A stretch of DNA of 64,000 nt. It comes from Butyrivibrio sp. VCB2006. GTDB taxonomy: Bacteria; Bacillota; Clostridia; Lachnospirales; Lachnospiraceae. The stretch spans positions 1-64,000 of the forward strand of contig NZ_ATVX01000017.1 in NCBI RefSeq assembly GCF_000420945.1. Direction: 5' to 3'. The notes beneath the pieces were generated by a model, which was given only the letters and a program-made list of their open reading frames with translations, did no database searches and had not been told where the DNA came from. Positions 36,201 to 44,701 of this stretch are shown in pieces; the stretch's first letter is position 1; each line of letters opens with the position of its first letter. Position numbers and translations under genes: made by a program.

Positions 36201-38117
36201 GGAAATCTTAAGAGTATTAAGCTAAGTGGTAGTGAGCTGGATTCTTACGCTAAGAAGCTTGGAGAACCTACTGAAGAAATTCTTATCGAAATGAAGAATG
36301 CGGCAGCAAGTTCTACTGATAAGACCGCTATAAGCAATATATTGCCGACATATGCGAAGACATCGGGGACTACGAGCTCAACCACAACATCTTCATCAAC
36401 AACAAGCTCAGCATCAAGCAGTAATTCCAGTAACTCAACGAAGTATACTGCAGACTACTATGGTGTAACCTTTACTTATAAAAAGGACTCAAAGACTGTT
36501 ACTGATCAGGATGGATTCTATAAAGATAAAGCTGAGCTTCCTATTGTCCTTACCGAGGAAATCTCTTATGATTTCAAGGAAAAAGAGGATATCAGGGTAT
36601 TCAGATGTCATGATGGCGAGGCTAAGGAATTAAGTTCTGACAATCCTGGAGGAGATGGAACTTATAAGCTTGATCAGGAAGCAGGCAAGATTTATATCTA
36701 TGCTAGTAATTTCTCAAGCTTTGGTGTTGCATACAAGCCCGAGACATATTACACTGTAACATTTAATGATGGAACAAATACATGGACAGTCAAGGTTAAG
36801 GCAGGAGAAAAGGTAGCAGCTCCTGAAGGAACTCCTACAAAAGAGGGATATACCTTCATGGGATGGTACTTGAAGGGAGCAAGCACCACTTCTACAACAA
36901 GTAGCACGACTTCTTCATCTTCAACATCCAAGTCAACTTCTACCACGACAAGTAATGCTACGCCTTACAATTTTGACACACCGGTTAACAGTAATATCAC
37001 ACTTACAGCAGGATTTACCGCAATTAAGGACGATACAGATACATCCAAGAAGGATGCTGCTTCTACAGGTGCTTCTGACGAAGAAGGTGATGTAAACGGT
37101 GCACGTGCACCGCACACCGGGGACACACTTCCTCCTGTATGGCTGTGGGTACTGGTTTTGGTTGGCGGCATTGTAGCTTTTAGCTGCAATCTGTATGCCA
37201 GAGCAAAAGAAGGTAAAGTTAAGTTTTCAAAGAACAAGACAGTGAGGAAAGTTACACGTTTTTTTCTCCTGATTGGACTTGTAATAGTTACGGTAACTAA
37301 GTTTTGTGCCAGGAAGGCTGTTGAGAATAAGCGCCAGGTAGCACTTGCCATTAGTGGAATGGTGGTGCTGGTGGCCGGTGGAGCTTTAATAGCAACATCA
37401 ATTGCATATCATAGATCTGAGAAGGTTTATGAGAATGCCAACAAGGTATTTGTTAAGGATACGCAGGAAATACCTCTTTCAAGTAGTCCGACTGAGGTAG
37501 TCAACGAGGAGAATTCCTGGTGGAATGAAGCTAGTGTTGAGATGGCAACTCTTTCCGAAGAGTATCCGGATGTGGTAGGATGGATATACTTTGAGAATGA
37601 GGATATCAGTTATCCTATAATGTTTTCCGGGGATAATACTAAGTATCTTGATACTGCTTATACAGGCGAGAAGGCCAGAGCAGGAGCTATTTTCCTTGAT
37701 GGTGAGTCAACTCCTGACTTTTCAGATCCGCATAGTCTGATTTACGGACACAATATGCGTGATTTAACAATGTTTGGCAAGCTTAGATACTACAAGACAG
37801 ATGCGTCATATTATGATGAACACCAGTATTTTCAGGTATTCACAAGAGATGGGGTTTACAGATATCAGATATTTGCTTATGAAGAAGTACCTGACAGTCA
37901 TGACGTTTTTTGGGTATATGGCAAGAATCCTGAGGGTATGTGGGAAATGCTCCAGGATATTGAAGGCGGTTCATATCGTAAAACCGGCATAGAAGCTACA
38001 GAATCAGACCATGTGATCACACTTGCGACATGCACGTCAAAAGAGGATAGAAGGCTCATTGTAAGTGCACTTCGCACAGATGAACATGATTTTGATTATG
38101 TAGCAAGCAGCAATTGA
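33210..38117 (+). CDS. Large surface protein with own sorting motif and C-terminal class B sortase domain
   Basis: A 1635-residue exported protein with a signal peptide (1-26, ending FAANS). A Ser/Glu-rich low-complexity region (about 27-270) precedes extracellular domains of unknown type (about 280-1060), a Ser/Thr linker, a beta-domain and an InlB B-repeat-like unit (YYTVTFNDGTNTW to TFMGWYLKG, about 1178-1225). Then come an APHTG motif (1300-1304), three hydrophobic helices (about 1308-1327, 1350-1366, 1377-1400) and a class B sortase domain. Its catalytic residues are His1514 (YGHNMRD), Cys1608 (TLATCTS) and Arg1614/1615. Substrate-like and sortase parts are one polypeptide. Start follows GTGGAG. 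Confidence 0.87.
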   Translation: MKKRVVSILIAGVLFFSNIGVTSFAANSSANDASSASSSEASTEAGAGSSLGDPGEQVNNDANGVEEAGYFKITDFADLPEDISNQKIRVGGSLEDLELPDTLEVIVEPDPEHDERIERGLEKERERLMRERLERLREELEAEQAGESASEDSSEEDDAASSASSEEEDGDKLFFFGDDEAITDDSGELSEEAEAEEEAIEDTTTIEDESNPTTESTVDNSTEADTQESSDVIIIPTEDATVNELNESTDGSSESASEASSEQGLVSWLKHTFRNAAVAYAADVEEKTQLDENANVQLISDVEWIMEADYNYGEEEFNPDTEGKIYLFTPVLKIPDTYYIEDELPIITVFVTDDYYAFDEETVVDDVKIRVRADKGVFPEGSRVTAKKLVEEDEQKVKELVDEQIDTENIVKEYSFDITIKDRDNNEVQPDTEKGRVVVSFEAAEVADEALEAEVYHIIDESKDDKEQEPVEAVALGSERSKERVLTIYDENSVLKAEKLEAEVVEFEDVKVLEAETTGFSTYKVIFKIVEKIDDTVYEYKYEVTTSTVIPVKDILGNAVDPGQNEEDTSDDTPLYLPDNYKIKKVTLGNGKNSNEYLYVGNLCATTNSNQVVPEDDPSTGMYKESEDGTGEWFVIVKQPYAYDAKNPQTLLVTFENTGLDPISISLTSCEEYSSAESDNYGYPTASMLSNKGFMLYMPTVDYNEESGKLHPIMYQWQHCTDNKNFKDIDLANTKSFGSATVGEWYRCLVNGTPSESVQVVTARNDGKKRTWTDCHDSDQRYVSNGLMAYTMYGRNKIDVVGEFSSGGKKYMLQSTIGGGGWTTYPKESEDQELVYRDDIFFYFTESKSLVVDTFLKAGTNKFAITANAQIGDHEKNTAIATEADEYELERLAIVGAKNQDAIQTAINVGTGNSIPSLLVIPKTNTGLKYYIGKTNSQEPYKTREKTIVEDTKPGTSISWESSSLTEVEVEFKLAGAAANKILPAVSKRATSNTYSTGNLKSIKLSGSELDSYAKKLGEPTEEILIEMKNAAASSTDKTAISNILPTYAKTSGTTSSTTTSSSTTSSASSSNSSNSTKYTADYYGVTFTYKKDSKTVTDQDGFYKDKAELPIVLTEEISYDFKEKEDIRVFRCHDGEAKELSSDNPGGDGTYKLDQEAGKIYIYASNFSSFGVAYKPETYYTVTFNDGTNTWTVKVKAGEKVAAPEGTPTKEGYTFMGWYLKGASTTSTTSSTTSSSSTSKSTSTTTSNATPYNFDTPVNSNITLTAGFTAIKDDTDTSKKDAASTGASDEEGDVNGARAPHTGDTLPPVWLWVLVLVGGIVAFSCNLYARAKEGKVKFSKNKTVRKVTRFFLLIGLVIVTVTKFCARKAVENKRQVALAISGMVVLVAGGALIATSIAYHRSEKVYENANKVFVKDTQEIPLSSSPTEVVNEENSWWNEASVEMATLSEEYPDVVGWIYFENEDISYPIMFSGDNTKYLDTAYTGEKARAGAIFLDGESTPDFSDPHSLIYGHNMRDLTMFGKLRYYKTDASYYDEHQYFQVFTRDGVYRYQIFAYEEVPDSHDVFWVYGKNPEGMWEMLQDIEGGSYRKTGIEATESDHVITLATCTSKEDRRLIVSALRTDEHDFDYVASSN

Positions 38118-38189
38118 TTAAGGCATAATAACCATCCGGGATATGTGGGAGTATTCCGGATGGTAGATATTGGGGTACAGGGAAGAGTT

Positions 38190-39410
38190 ATGACGAAGGT
38201 GTTTTTGGTTGAGGACGAGTTTGTCGTCAGAGAGGGGATCAAGAATAATATTAATTGGGAATCACACGGCTATGATTTTTGTGGAGAGGCGTCAGACGGG
38301 GAGGTTGCCTATTCCATGATTCAGAAGGAACAGCCGGATATTGTGATTACTGATATCAAGATGCCATTTATGGACGGTTTGCAGCTTAGCCGCCTGATCA
38401 AGGCAGAATTTCCATGGATTGAGATAATTCTTTTAACAGGATATGAGGATTTTCAGTATGCAAGGGAGGCCATCAGGATTGGTGTCTCTTGTTACCTTTC
38501 TAAACCTATAAGCGGAGATAATCTGCTCAAAGAGGTGGATGCTCTCGCTGAAAAGGTTGAGGAAAAGAAACAGGAGAGAAAGTATGCACTTCGCTATGAG
38601 GCGGAGATGCAGGAGAGAACTGAGGCTATTAAACACGGCATAAGCGAAATCGAGACGTTTATGGCGGATTTTTACAATGGAAGATACTTTCCAACTCAGA
38701 ATCCGTCCAGTGCTTCTGAGGACGAGATCATACCGGAAATCGATCCCAAGCATATAGACAGGAAATATATCAAGGAATTCCTGCGTCGAGGAGATGAATC
38801 CGAGACAGAGGTTTATTTGGACGAATTCTTTAAAAGAATCGGAAGAAATGCCATTAAATCCACCATGCTAAGGCAGTATGTGGCCATGGATGTGTATTTT
38901 TGCGTGGCTGATTTTGTTGAAAATGATCTGGGAGCCGGCAGAGACAAGCTGGATGCTAAGATTGCAATACCTACTCCGGAGATTTTTGCTGAAGAGAACC
39001 GCACCAGAGAATATCTGGCCGGAGCTATAAGAGCGGCGATAGAAATCAGAGATAATAACTATTCTGGCAAGTATCATGACATGGTAAAAGAGTCACTGGC
39101 TTATATAGAAGAGCATTATTCAGAGGATGAGCTGTCTCTTAATACATTGGCGGCTCACGTTAATTTCTCTCCGAACCACTTAAGCGCAGTGTTCAAGCAG
39201 GAGACAGGACAGCCTTTTATCAAGTATCTTACGGATTTCAGGATGGAAAAGGCTAAGGAACTACTGTGTACAACCGCCAAGAAGAGCAATGAGATCGGGC
39301 TCATGGTAGGGTACAAGGATCCGCATTATTTTTCATATTTGTTCAAAAAGACTCAGGGTGTTACGACTACGCAGTATAGAAGTGGCATGCAGATGGAGGC
39401 AGCAAAGTGA
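38190..39410 (+). CDS. YesN-type response regulator with AraC output domain
   Basis: A 406-residue regulator. The N-terminal receiver (about 1-120) carries the acidic pair VEDE, the phospho-acceptor in VITDIKMPFMDG and the Lys in YLSKPIS. A linker of about 150 residues follows, then a C-terminal AraC/XylS double helix-turn-helix (LNTLAAHVNFSPNHLSAVFK, then IGLMVGYKDPHYFSYLFKK). It is the partner of the kinase gene it overlaps by 4 bases (GTGA). Such pairs usually activate an adjacent sugar transporter, here the operon from 40.9 kb. The start at 38190 is the conserved MTKVFLVEDE; the longer frame has no site. Confidence 0.92.
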   Translation: MTKVFLVEDEFVVREGIKNNINWESHGYDFCGEASDGEVAYSMIQKEQPDIVITDIKMPFMDGLQLSRLIKAEFPWIEIILLTGYEDFQYAREAIRIGVSCYLSKPISGDNLLKEVDALAEKVEEKKQERKYALRYEAEMQERTEAIKHGISEIETFMADFYNGRYFPTQNPSSASEDEIIPEIDPKHIDRKYIKEFLRRGDESETEVYLDEFFKRIGRNAIKSTMLRQYVAMDVYFCVADFVENDLGAGRDKLDAKIAIPTPEIFAEENRTREYLAGAIRAAIEIRDNNYSGKYHDMVKESLAYIEEHYSEDELSLNTLAAHVNFSPNHLSAVFKQETGQPFIKYLTDFRMEKAKELLCTTAKKSNEIGLMVGYKDPHYFSYLFKKTQGVTTTQYRSGMQMEAAK

Positions 39411-40756
39411 TTTTTGGCAAGAGAGCAAAAAAGCATGACTACAAGTTGGCCAACAAGATTCGTATATCCTATCTGATTCTTTTGATTCCAAACATGATTT
39501 TTATGATCTATGCGTTCCACAGCTTTTGGATGACAAATGAAAGATACAAGGATATGCTGAGCTCTGTGGTTGCGGCCAGTGAGTTTAGCTTGGATTTTAA
39601 AGAAGATTTTGACTACGAGACATATCTTTTGATAGTGGGAAATGTGACCTGGGATAATTCCAATCTTCCAACGCTTCTAAGTGATGCCAAGAAGGTTGTA
39701 ACCGGGCTCAAGGACTACACAGATACTCAGGACAACCAAAAGAGACTTGCCAGTGCAGAAAAGTACCTTAACAATCTGGAGACCTACACGGACAGAATCA
39801 AGGAGAATCTGGAGTATGGGGACAGATATGAATCAAATATGCTGATCTGGGAGAACGATGTCCAGATAGTTACAGGTCTTTTGCAGGAAACAATCAATGA
39901 GTATATTTACTATGAAAATAAGCAGCTTCAGGTGACTCAGGCTGAGAATAGAGCACTGTTCAGCAGAGCTCTTGAAATATCAATCGTTATCTTTGTATTC
40001 ATTCTGGCGTGCATCGTTCTGATATCTATGTGGATGCCTCTTTGGATCACCAGACCTATCGAGGAACAGGTCAAAGAGGAACAGAAACAGCTTCGTAAAG
40101 CTGAGTTTGAACTGTTGCAGGCTCAGATAAATCCGCACTTTCTGTATAATACTCTGGATGCGATTGTATGGTCTGCAGAATCCGGCAACCAGAAGCAGGT
40201 TGTCAGCATGGTTGGAAGCCTTTCTGAGTTCTTCAGAGCTTCTCTTAATAAGGGAAAAGAGATAGTGTCCATCAAGGAAGAGCTTCAGCATGTGACCAGT
40301 TATCTTGAGATTCAGCAGGTAAGATATCAGGACATTTTATCCTACGAGATAAATGTGGCAAAAGATATCTATAATTACAGTATTCCTAAGATCACAATCC
40401 AACCTATTGTTGAGAATGCTCTTTATCATGGTATAAAGAATCGCAGAGGCGGCGGAAAGATTACCATTACCGGTGCTGAAAATAATGGTGGAATTACCAT
40501 TCAGGTAAGGGATAATGGTGCAGGAATGACTGAGGAGAGGCTAAAAGAGGTTAGAAACAGCCTTTTGCAAGATTCTTCCGATAAGAGTGCTATTTACGGC
40601 CTTTACAACGTAAATGAGCGTATCAGGCTAAATTTTGGCGATGAGTATGGTCTTTTTATTTCCAGTCATTCAGGAAAAGGAACAGATGTGACTATCTATT
40701 TGCCAAAAATCTTAACCGGAAACGTAAAAAATTCAACCAAAGATAAAATAGAATAA
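39407..40756 (+). CDS. YesM/LytS-type sensor histidine kinase
   Basis: A 449-residue membrane kinase. TM1 (about 18-38) and TM2 (about 186-206) enclose an extracellular sensor of about 145 residues. A short linker leads to the His_kinase domain with the phospho-acceptor His244 in INPHFLYNTLDA, and to the ATPase domain with VENALYHGIKNRRGGGK and VRDNGAGM. The start is GTG, overlapping the regulator stop by 4 bases, with GGAGG upstream. It likely senses an external sugar, possibly through the binding proteins encoded next. A 126-base gap with an inverted repeat separates it from the transporter genes. Confidence 0.92.
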   Translation: MIFGKRAKKHDYKLANKIRISYLILLIPNMIFMIYAFHSFWMTNERYKDMLSSVVAASEFSLDFKEDFDYETYLLIVGNVTWDNSNLPTLLSDAKKVVTGLKDYTDTQDNQKRLASAEKYLNNLETYTDRIKENLEYGDRYESNMLIWENDVQIVTGLLQETINEYIYYENKQLQVTQAENRALFSRALEISIVIFVFILACIVLISMWMPLWITRPIEEQVKEEQKQLRKAEFELLQAQINPHFLYNTLDAIVWSAESGNQKQVVSMVGSLSEFFRASLNKGKEIVSIKEELQHVTSYLEIQQVRYQDILSYEINVAKDIYNYSIPKITIQPIVENALYHGIKNRRGGGKITITGAENNGGITIQVRDNGAGMTEERLKEVRNSLLQDSSDKSAIYGLYNVNERIRLNFGDEYGLFISSHSGKGTDVTIYLPKILTGNVKNSTKDKIE

Positions 40757-40828
40757 AAAATTCAACTCATTTTAATTTATATATCAATGTATTTTTTCCT
40801 CCTGAAAGCTACAATTAATCTAACTAAT

Positions 40829-40850
40829 AGCTAAGGAATAGGCCTTAGCT
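40829..40850. promoter_or_regulatory. Inverted repeat upstream of the sugar-binding protein gene
   Basis: AGCTAAGG-(6)-CCTTAGCT is a perfect 8-bp inverted repeat 33 bases before the start codon. It could be the operator for the adjacent AraC-type regulator or a leader hairpin stabilising this probably abundant transcript. Confidence 0.5.
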
Positions 40851-40882
40851 CAAGAGATTAAGTTTTTAGGAGGATTTTTGTT

Positions 40883-41875
40883 ATGATGAAGAAAGTGTTG
40901 TCTATTCTCATGGCATCAGCCATGACACTTAGCCTTGTTGCTTGCGGCAGTTCTGCTCCAGCATCAACAGGTGACGGCGGAAGCGCATCTGGCGGACTTA
41001 TCAAGGTTGGTATTATCAACAACGACCCTAACGAGTCTGGTTACCGTACAGCTAACGACGCTGACCTTAAGGCTAAATTCACAGAGGCTAATGGATATGA
41101 TGCTTCTTTTGCTTACAGCTTAAAGAACGACGAGCAGATCCAGGCAGCTCAGAACTTTATTCAGGATGATGTAGATTATCTTCTTCTTTCAGCAGCTGAT
41201 ACAGCAGGTTGGGACTCAGTTCTCAAGGATGCTCAGAATGCAGGCGTAAAGGTTATCCTTTTCGACCGTACTATCGATGCTGATTCTAGTCTCTATGAGG
41301 CTTCAATCGTTTCAGACATGGCTAAAGAAGGCCAGACAGCAGTTGATTGGCTTGCAGGCCAGAACCTTTCAGAGTACAACGTAATCCATATCCAGGGTGT
41401 TATGGGTAGTGCAGCTCAGCAGGGACGTTCAGGCGCTCTTGATACAAAGGTTGCTGCAGAAGCTAACTGGAACATCGTTAAGCAGCAGACAGCTGAGTGG
41501 AACGCAGAGAAGGCGCAGCAGATCGTTCAGTCAGTTATCGACGCTGGCACACCTTTCAACGTAATCTATGCTGAGAACGACGATATGGCTAAGGGCGCTG
41601 TTGCAGCTCTTGACGCAGCTGGTATCTCACACGGTGTTGGCAAAGACGTTGTTGTTATGGGATTTGACTGCAACAAGTGGGCACTTGAAGAGCTTCTTGC
41701 ACAGAACTGGAACTATGATGGACAGTGTAACCCATTCCAGGCTAGCTACATTGATGATATCATCAAGACTCTTGAGAGCGGCGGATCACTTGCACAGAAG
41801 ACAATCATCATGGATGAGAAGGGCTTCGATGCTACAACAATCACACAGGATGATGTAGATAACTACGGAATCTAA
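40883..41875 (+). CDS. YtfQ-like sugar-binding lipoprotein of an ABC transporter
   Basis: A 330-residue periplasmic-binding-protein family 1 lipoprotein (lipobox LVAC). It resembles YtfQ, the galactofuranose-binding protein, in LKNDEQIQAAQNFIQDDVDYLLL, GWDSVLKDAQNAGVKVILFDRTID, HIQGVMGSAAQQGRSGA and IYAENDDMAKGAVAALDAAG. Codon use is extremely restricted, a sign of high expression. AGGAGG lies before ATGATG. It is the first gene of the transporter operon, separated from the ATPase gene by a 244-base structured gap. The real ligand could be galactofuranose or another furanose or pentose. Confidence 0.93.
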   Translation: MMKKVLSILMASAMTLSLVACGSSAPASTGDGGSASGGLIKVGIINNDPNESGYRTANDADLKAKFTEANGYDASFAYSLKNDEQIQAAQNFIQDDVDYLLLSAADTAGWDSVLKDAQNAGVKVILFDRTIDADSSLYEASIVSDMAKEGQTAVDWLAGQNLSEYNVIHIQGVMGSAAQQGRSGALDTKVAAEANWNIVKQQTAEWNAEKAQQIVQSVIDAGTPFNVIYAENDDMAKGAVAALDAAGISHGVGKDVVVMGFDCNKWALEELLAQNWNYDGQCNPFQASYIDDIIKTLESGGSLAQKTIIMDEKGFDATTITQDDVDNYGI

Positions 41876-42119
41876 GTGATATAGGAACGAAAAGTTACAT
41901 TTTTGGATGCTTGCAGACAAAAAAATGTAACCTTGAGGACCGAACATACATGAGGAAGTAGCATGTTAATGCGGATCCCGAATGTATGTAGGATTGCGAA
42001 AATACGCAGTATGTAGCAATCCGTATATCAATTATATAAGTTATATAACAATTTATCGGCGGTGCGGCTTCTCCAAAGAGAAATACCGCACCGTCTGTTT
42101 AATGTAAAGGGACTGGATT
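41876..42119 (+). promoter_or_regulatory. Structured intercistronic region with three hairpins and a palindrome
   Basis: Hairpin 1 has the stem GTTACATTTTT / AAAAATGTAAC (41894-41904 with 41921-41931). Hairpin 2 has GGATTGC / GCAATCC (41991-41997 with 42016-42022), nested near an ACATAC/GTATGT repeat. Hairpin 3 has CGGTGCGG / CCGCACCG (42060-42067 with 42086-42093). TTATATAAGTTATATAAC, the dispersed palindrome, sits at 42032-42049. The hairpins probably stabilise the binding-protein mRNA and reduce read-through into the ATPase and permease genes; the role of the palindrome is unclear. Confidence 0.6.
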
Positions 42120-43634
42120 ATGGAAGAATCAAGAGTACTGGAAATGCGGGGGATAAACAAAGAATTTCCAGGTGTTAAGGCTCTTCAGAATGTAGATTTT
42201 TCTCTGAATAAGGGTGAGATTCATGCTCTTATGGGAGAGAATGGTGCTGGAAAGTCAACGCTTATAAAGGTTCTGACAGGTGTGTACACCAAGGATGCGG
42301 GTACGATAAACCTTCAGGGCAAAGGGGAAGTTCAGATTCATTCACCACAGGATGCGCAGAAGCTGGGTATTAGTACTGTTTATCAGGAAATTACTCTTTG
42401 CCCAAATCTTACTGTGGCTGAGAATATGTTCATTGGTAGAGGAGAGGGTGCTTTTACCAATTGGAAAGAAATAAACAAAGAAGCAGAGCTTTTGCTTAAA
42501 AAGTTGGATATTCCTGCAAAGGCAACTCAGCAGCTTGCTAACTGTTCTATCGCTGTTCAGCAGATGGTAGCAATCGCAAGGGCTGTGGATATGGATTGTA
42601 AGGTTCTGATTTTGGACGAGCCTACATCCTCTCTTGATGAGCAGGAGGTTGAAAAGCTGTTTGGTCTTATGAGAGACCTGAAGGCTATGGGAGTAGGAAT
42701 CATCTTCGTTACCCACTTCCTGGATCAGGTTTATGAGGTTTGTGACAAGATCACAGTACTTCGAGATGGACAGCTGGTTGGTGAATACGAAATAAAGGAT
42801 CTTCCAAGAGTTAAGCTCGTTGCCAAGATGCTTGGTAAAGAAATGGATGATCTGTCAGATATAAAGGGTGAAGAAGGCGCCTATGAGGGCGCTGACAAGA
42901 ACGAGAAGGTCTTTGAAGCATCTCAGCTTCAGAGTAATGCAGGAATCAAGCCTTTTGATTTCTTTATCAAAAAAGGTGAGGTTAATGGTTTTACAGGACT
43001 TCTCGGATCCGGCAGAAGCGAGTGTGTCAGAGCAATTTTCGGGGCAGACAGAGTTATTGGGGGCTCTGTAAAGGTACATGGTAAAGATGTGAAGATTAAC
43101 AAGCCAATTGATGCTATGAAGCATGGAATTGCTTATCTTCCTGAAGATAGAAAGATTGACGGAATCATCGGAGATCTTTCTGTCAGAGAAAATATTATCC
43201 TGGCTTACCAGGTGCTTACAGGCTTCTTTAAGCCATTTAGTAAGCGTCAGGCCTATGAATTTGCGGATGAGTATATCAAAAAGCTGAATATCAAGACCGC
43301 ATCAGCAGATACGCCTATCAAATCTCTTTCAGGCGGTAATCAGCAGAAGGTTATCCTTGCTAGATGGCTTTTGATGCATCCGGAGTATCTTATCCTGGAT
43401 GAGCCTACAAGAGGTATCGATGTAGGAACCAAGGTAGATATTCAGAAGCTTGTTTTGGAGCTGGCAAAAGAGGGAATGAGCGTAACCTTTATTTCCTCTG
43501 AGACAGACGAAATGCTAAGAACGTGCTCAAGACTGGTGGTTATGAGAGACAGAAAGGTAGTTGGGGAGCTATCCGGAGATGATCTTACCCAGAGCAAGAT
43601 TATGAGCACTATAGCAGGGGAGAGTAACGTATGA
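42120..43634 (+). CDS. Sugar ABC transporter ATP-binding protein (YtfR/RbsA-like)
   Basis: A 504-residue fused double ATPase that powers a CUT2-type sugar importer. The first cassette has Walker A MGENGAGKSTLIKVL and Walker B VLILDEPTSSLD. The second has the degenerate P-loop FTGLLGSGRSECVRAIFG, signature LSGGNQQKVILARWL and YLILDEPTRGIDVG. This asymmetric pattern is normal for RbsA, MglA and YtfR. The start follows AAGGGACTGG. Its stop overlaps the next gene's start by 4 bases. It belongs to the operon that begins at 40883. Confidence 0.95.
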   Translation: MEESRVLEMRGINKEFPGVKALQNVDFSLNKGEIHALMGENGAGKSTLIKVLTGVYTKDAGTINLQGKGEVQIHSPQDAQKLGISTVYQEITLCPNLTVAENMFIGRGEGAFTNWKEINKEAELLLKKLDIPAKATQQLANCSIAVQQMVAIARAVDMDCKVLILDEPTSSLDEQEVEKLFGLMRDLKAMGVGIIFVTHFLDQVYEVCDKITVLRDGQLVGEYEIKDLPRVKLVAKMLGKEMDDLSDIKGEEGAYEGADKNEKVFEASQLQSNAGIKPFDFFIKKGEVNGFTGLLGSGRSECVRAIFGADRVIGGSVKVHGKDVKINKPIDAMKHGIAYLPEDRKIDGIIGDLSVRENIILAYQVLTGFFKPFSKRQAYEFADEYIKKLNIKTASADTPIKSLSGGNQQKVILARWLLMHPEYLILDEPTRGIDVGTKVDIQKLVLELAKEGMSVTFISSETDEMLRTCSRLVVMRDRKVVGELSGDDLTQSKIMSTIAGESNV

Positions 43635-44701
43635 AAAATCAGAATACATTAAAAAAGATTGTGAGTAATCAGCTGTTTATCCCGGCAATAGCGCTGATCG
43701 TGCTCACACTTATAAATCTGGTAAATGACCCCGGATTTTTTAGAATTACACTGGTTACAAATAATGCCGGAAATCCAATGCTTTCAGGAAGCCTTATAAC
43801 TATCCTGGACTTTGGATCAGAGCTTGGAATCCTCGCAATCGGAATGACTCTTGTAACAGCTGCTTCAGGTGGACAGGATATCTCCGTAGGAGCTACAATC
43901 GCCATCGCCGGTTCTGCAATGCTTAGAGTTCTTTGCGGCGGTGTTGCCCGTCCTGAGACAATAGCGGCACCTATTTTCGTGGCATTTTTGGTAGCATGCC
44001 TTGTGGGAATGGCTTGCGGTCTCTTCAATGGAACTTTGGTTGCCGTATTCAAGATTCAGCCCATGATCGCTACACTGATTCTTTTCACAGCAGGTCGTTC
44101 AATTGCAGCTTGGATCAACCATAACGAGCTTCCTATCGTTCCGGATCCTAAGTTTTCATATTTCGGTGGTGTTATCCCCGGAATACCGATTCCAACAACT
44201 GTATTTATCGTAATAGGATGCATTATAGTTATAGCTCTTATTCTCAAGTTTACTAACCTTGGCCTTTACACACAGGCTGTTGGTATCAATGAGAAATCTG
44301 CAAGACTTAACGGAATCAATCCTACAGCTATCAAGATTCTATCTTTTGTAATATTGGGACTTTGCGTTGCTGTTGCTGCACTTATCAAGGTCAGCAGACT
44401 TTCAACCATTAACTACTCAGTTATAGCAAAAGATATAGAGATGGACGCTATCCTGGCTGTAGCCCTTGGTGGTAATGCATTATCAGGCGGTAAGTTCAAC
44501 ATGTGGGCTTCAATCCTTGGAGCTTATGTAATTCAGTACCTTACTACAACTCTTTATAAGTTCGATGTTCAGTCAGACGCTCTTGCAGCATATAAGGCTG
44601 TTGTAGTTATTATTCTGGTAGTATTCTCTGCACCAACAGTAAGAGAAGGCTGCAGCAAGTTCTTTAAGAGGCTGGCTCCTGCCGGAAAGGAGGCAGCATG
44701 A
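43631..44701 (+). CDS. Sugar ABC transporter permease (YtfT-like)
   Basis: A 356-residue BPD_transp_2 (CUT2) permease with about ten hydrophobic helices. Marks are AIGMTLVTAASGGQDISVGA (residues 76-95), GLFNGTLVAVFKIQPMIATL and the cytoplasmic loop region NEKSARLNGINPTAIKIL. The first and last genes of this permease pair match YtfT and YjfF order and sequence character. GGGGAGAG precedes the ATG. It is coupled on both sides by 4-base overlaps. Confidence 0.94.
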   Translation: MKNQNTLKKIVSNQLFIPAIALIVLTLINLVNDPGFFRITLVTNNAGNPMLSGSLITILDFGSELGILAIGMTLVTAASGGQDISVGATIAIAGSAMLRVLCGGVARPETIAAPIFVAFLVACLVGMACGLFNGTLVAVFKIQPMIATLILFTAGRSIAAWINHNELPIVPDPKFSYFGGVIPGIPIPTTVFIVIGCIIVIALILKFTNLGLYTQAVGINEKSARLNGINPTAIKILSFVILGLCVAVAALIKVSRLSTINYSVIAKDIEMDAILAVALGGNALSGGKFNMWASILGAYVIQYLTTTLYKFDVQSDALAAYKAVVVIILVVFSAPTVREGCSKFFKRLAPAGKEAA

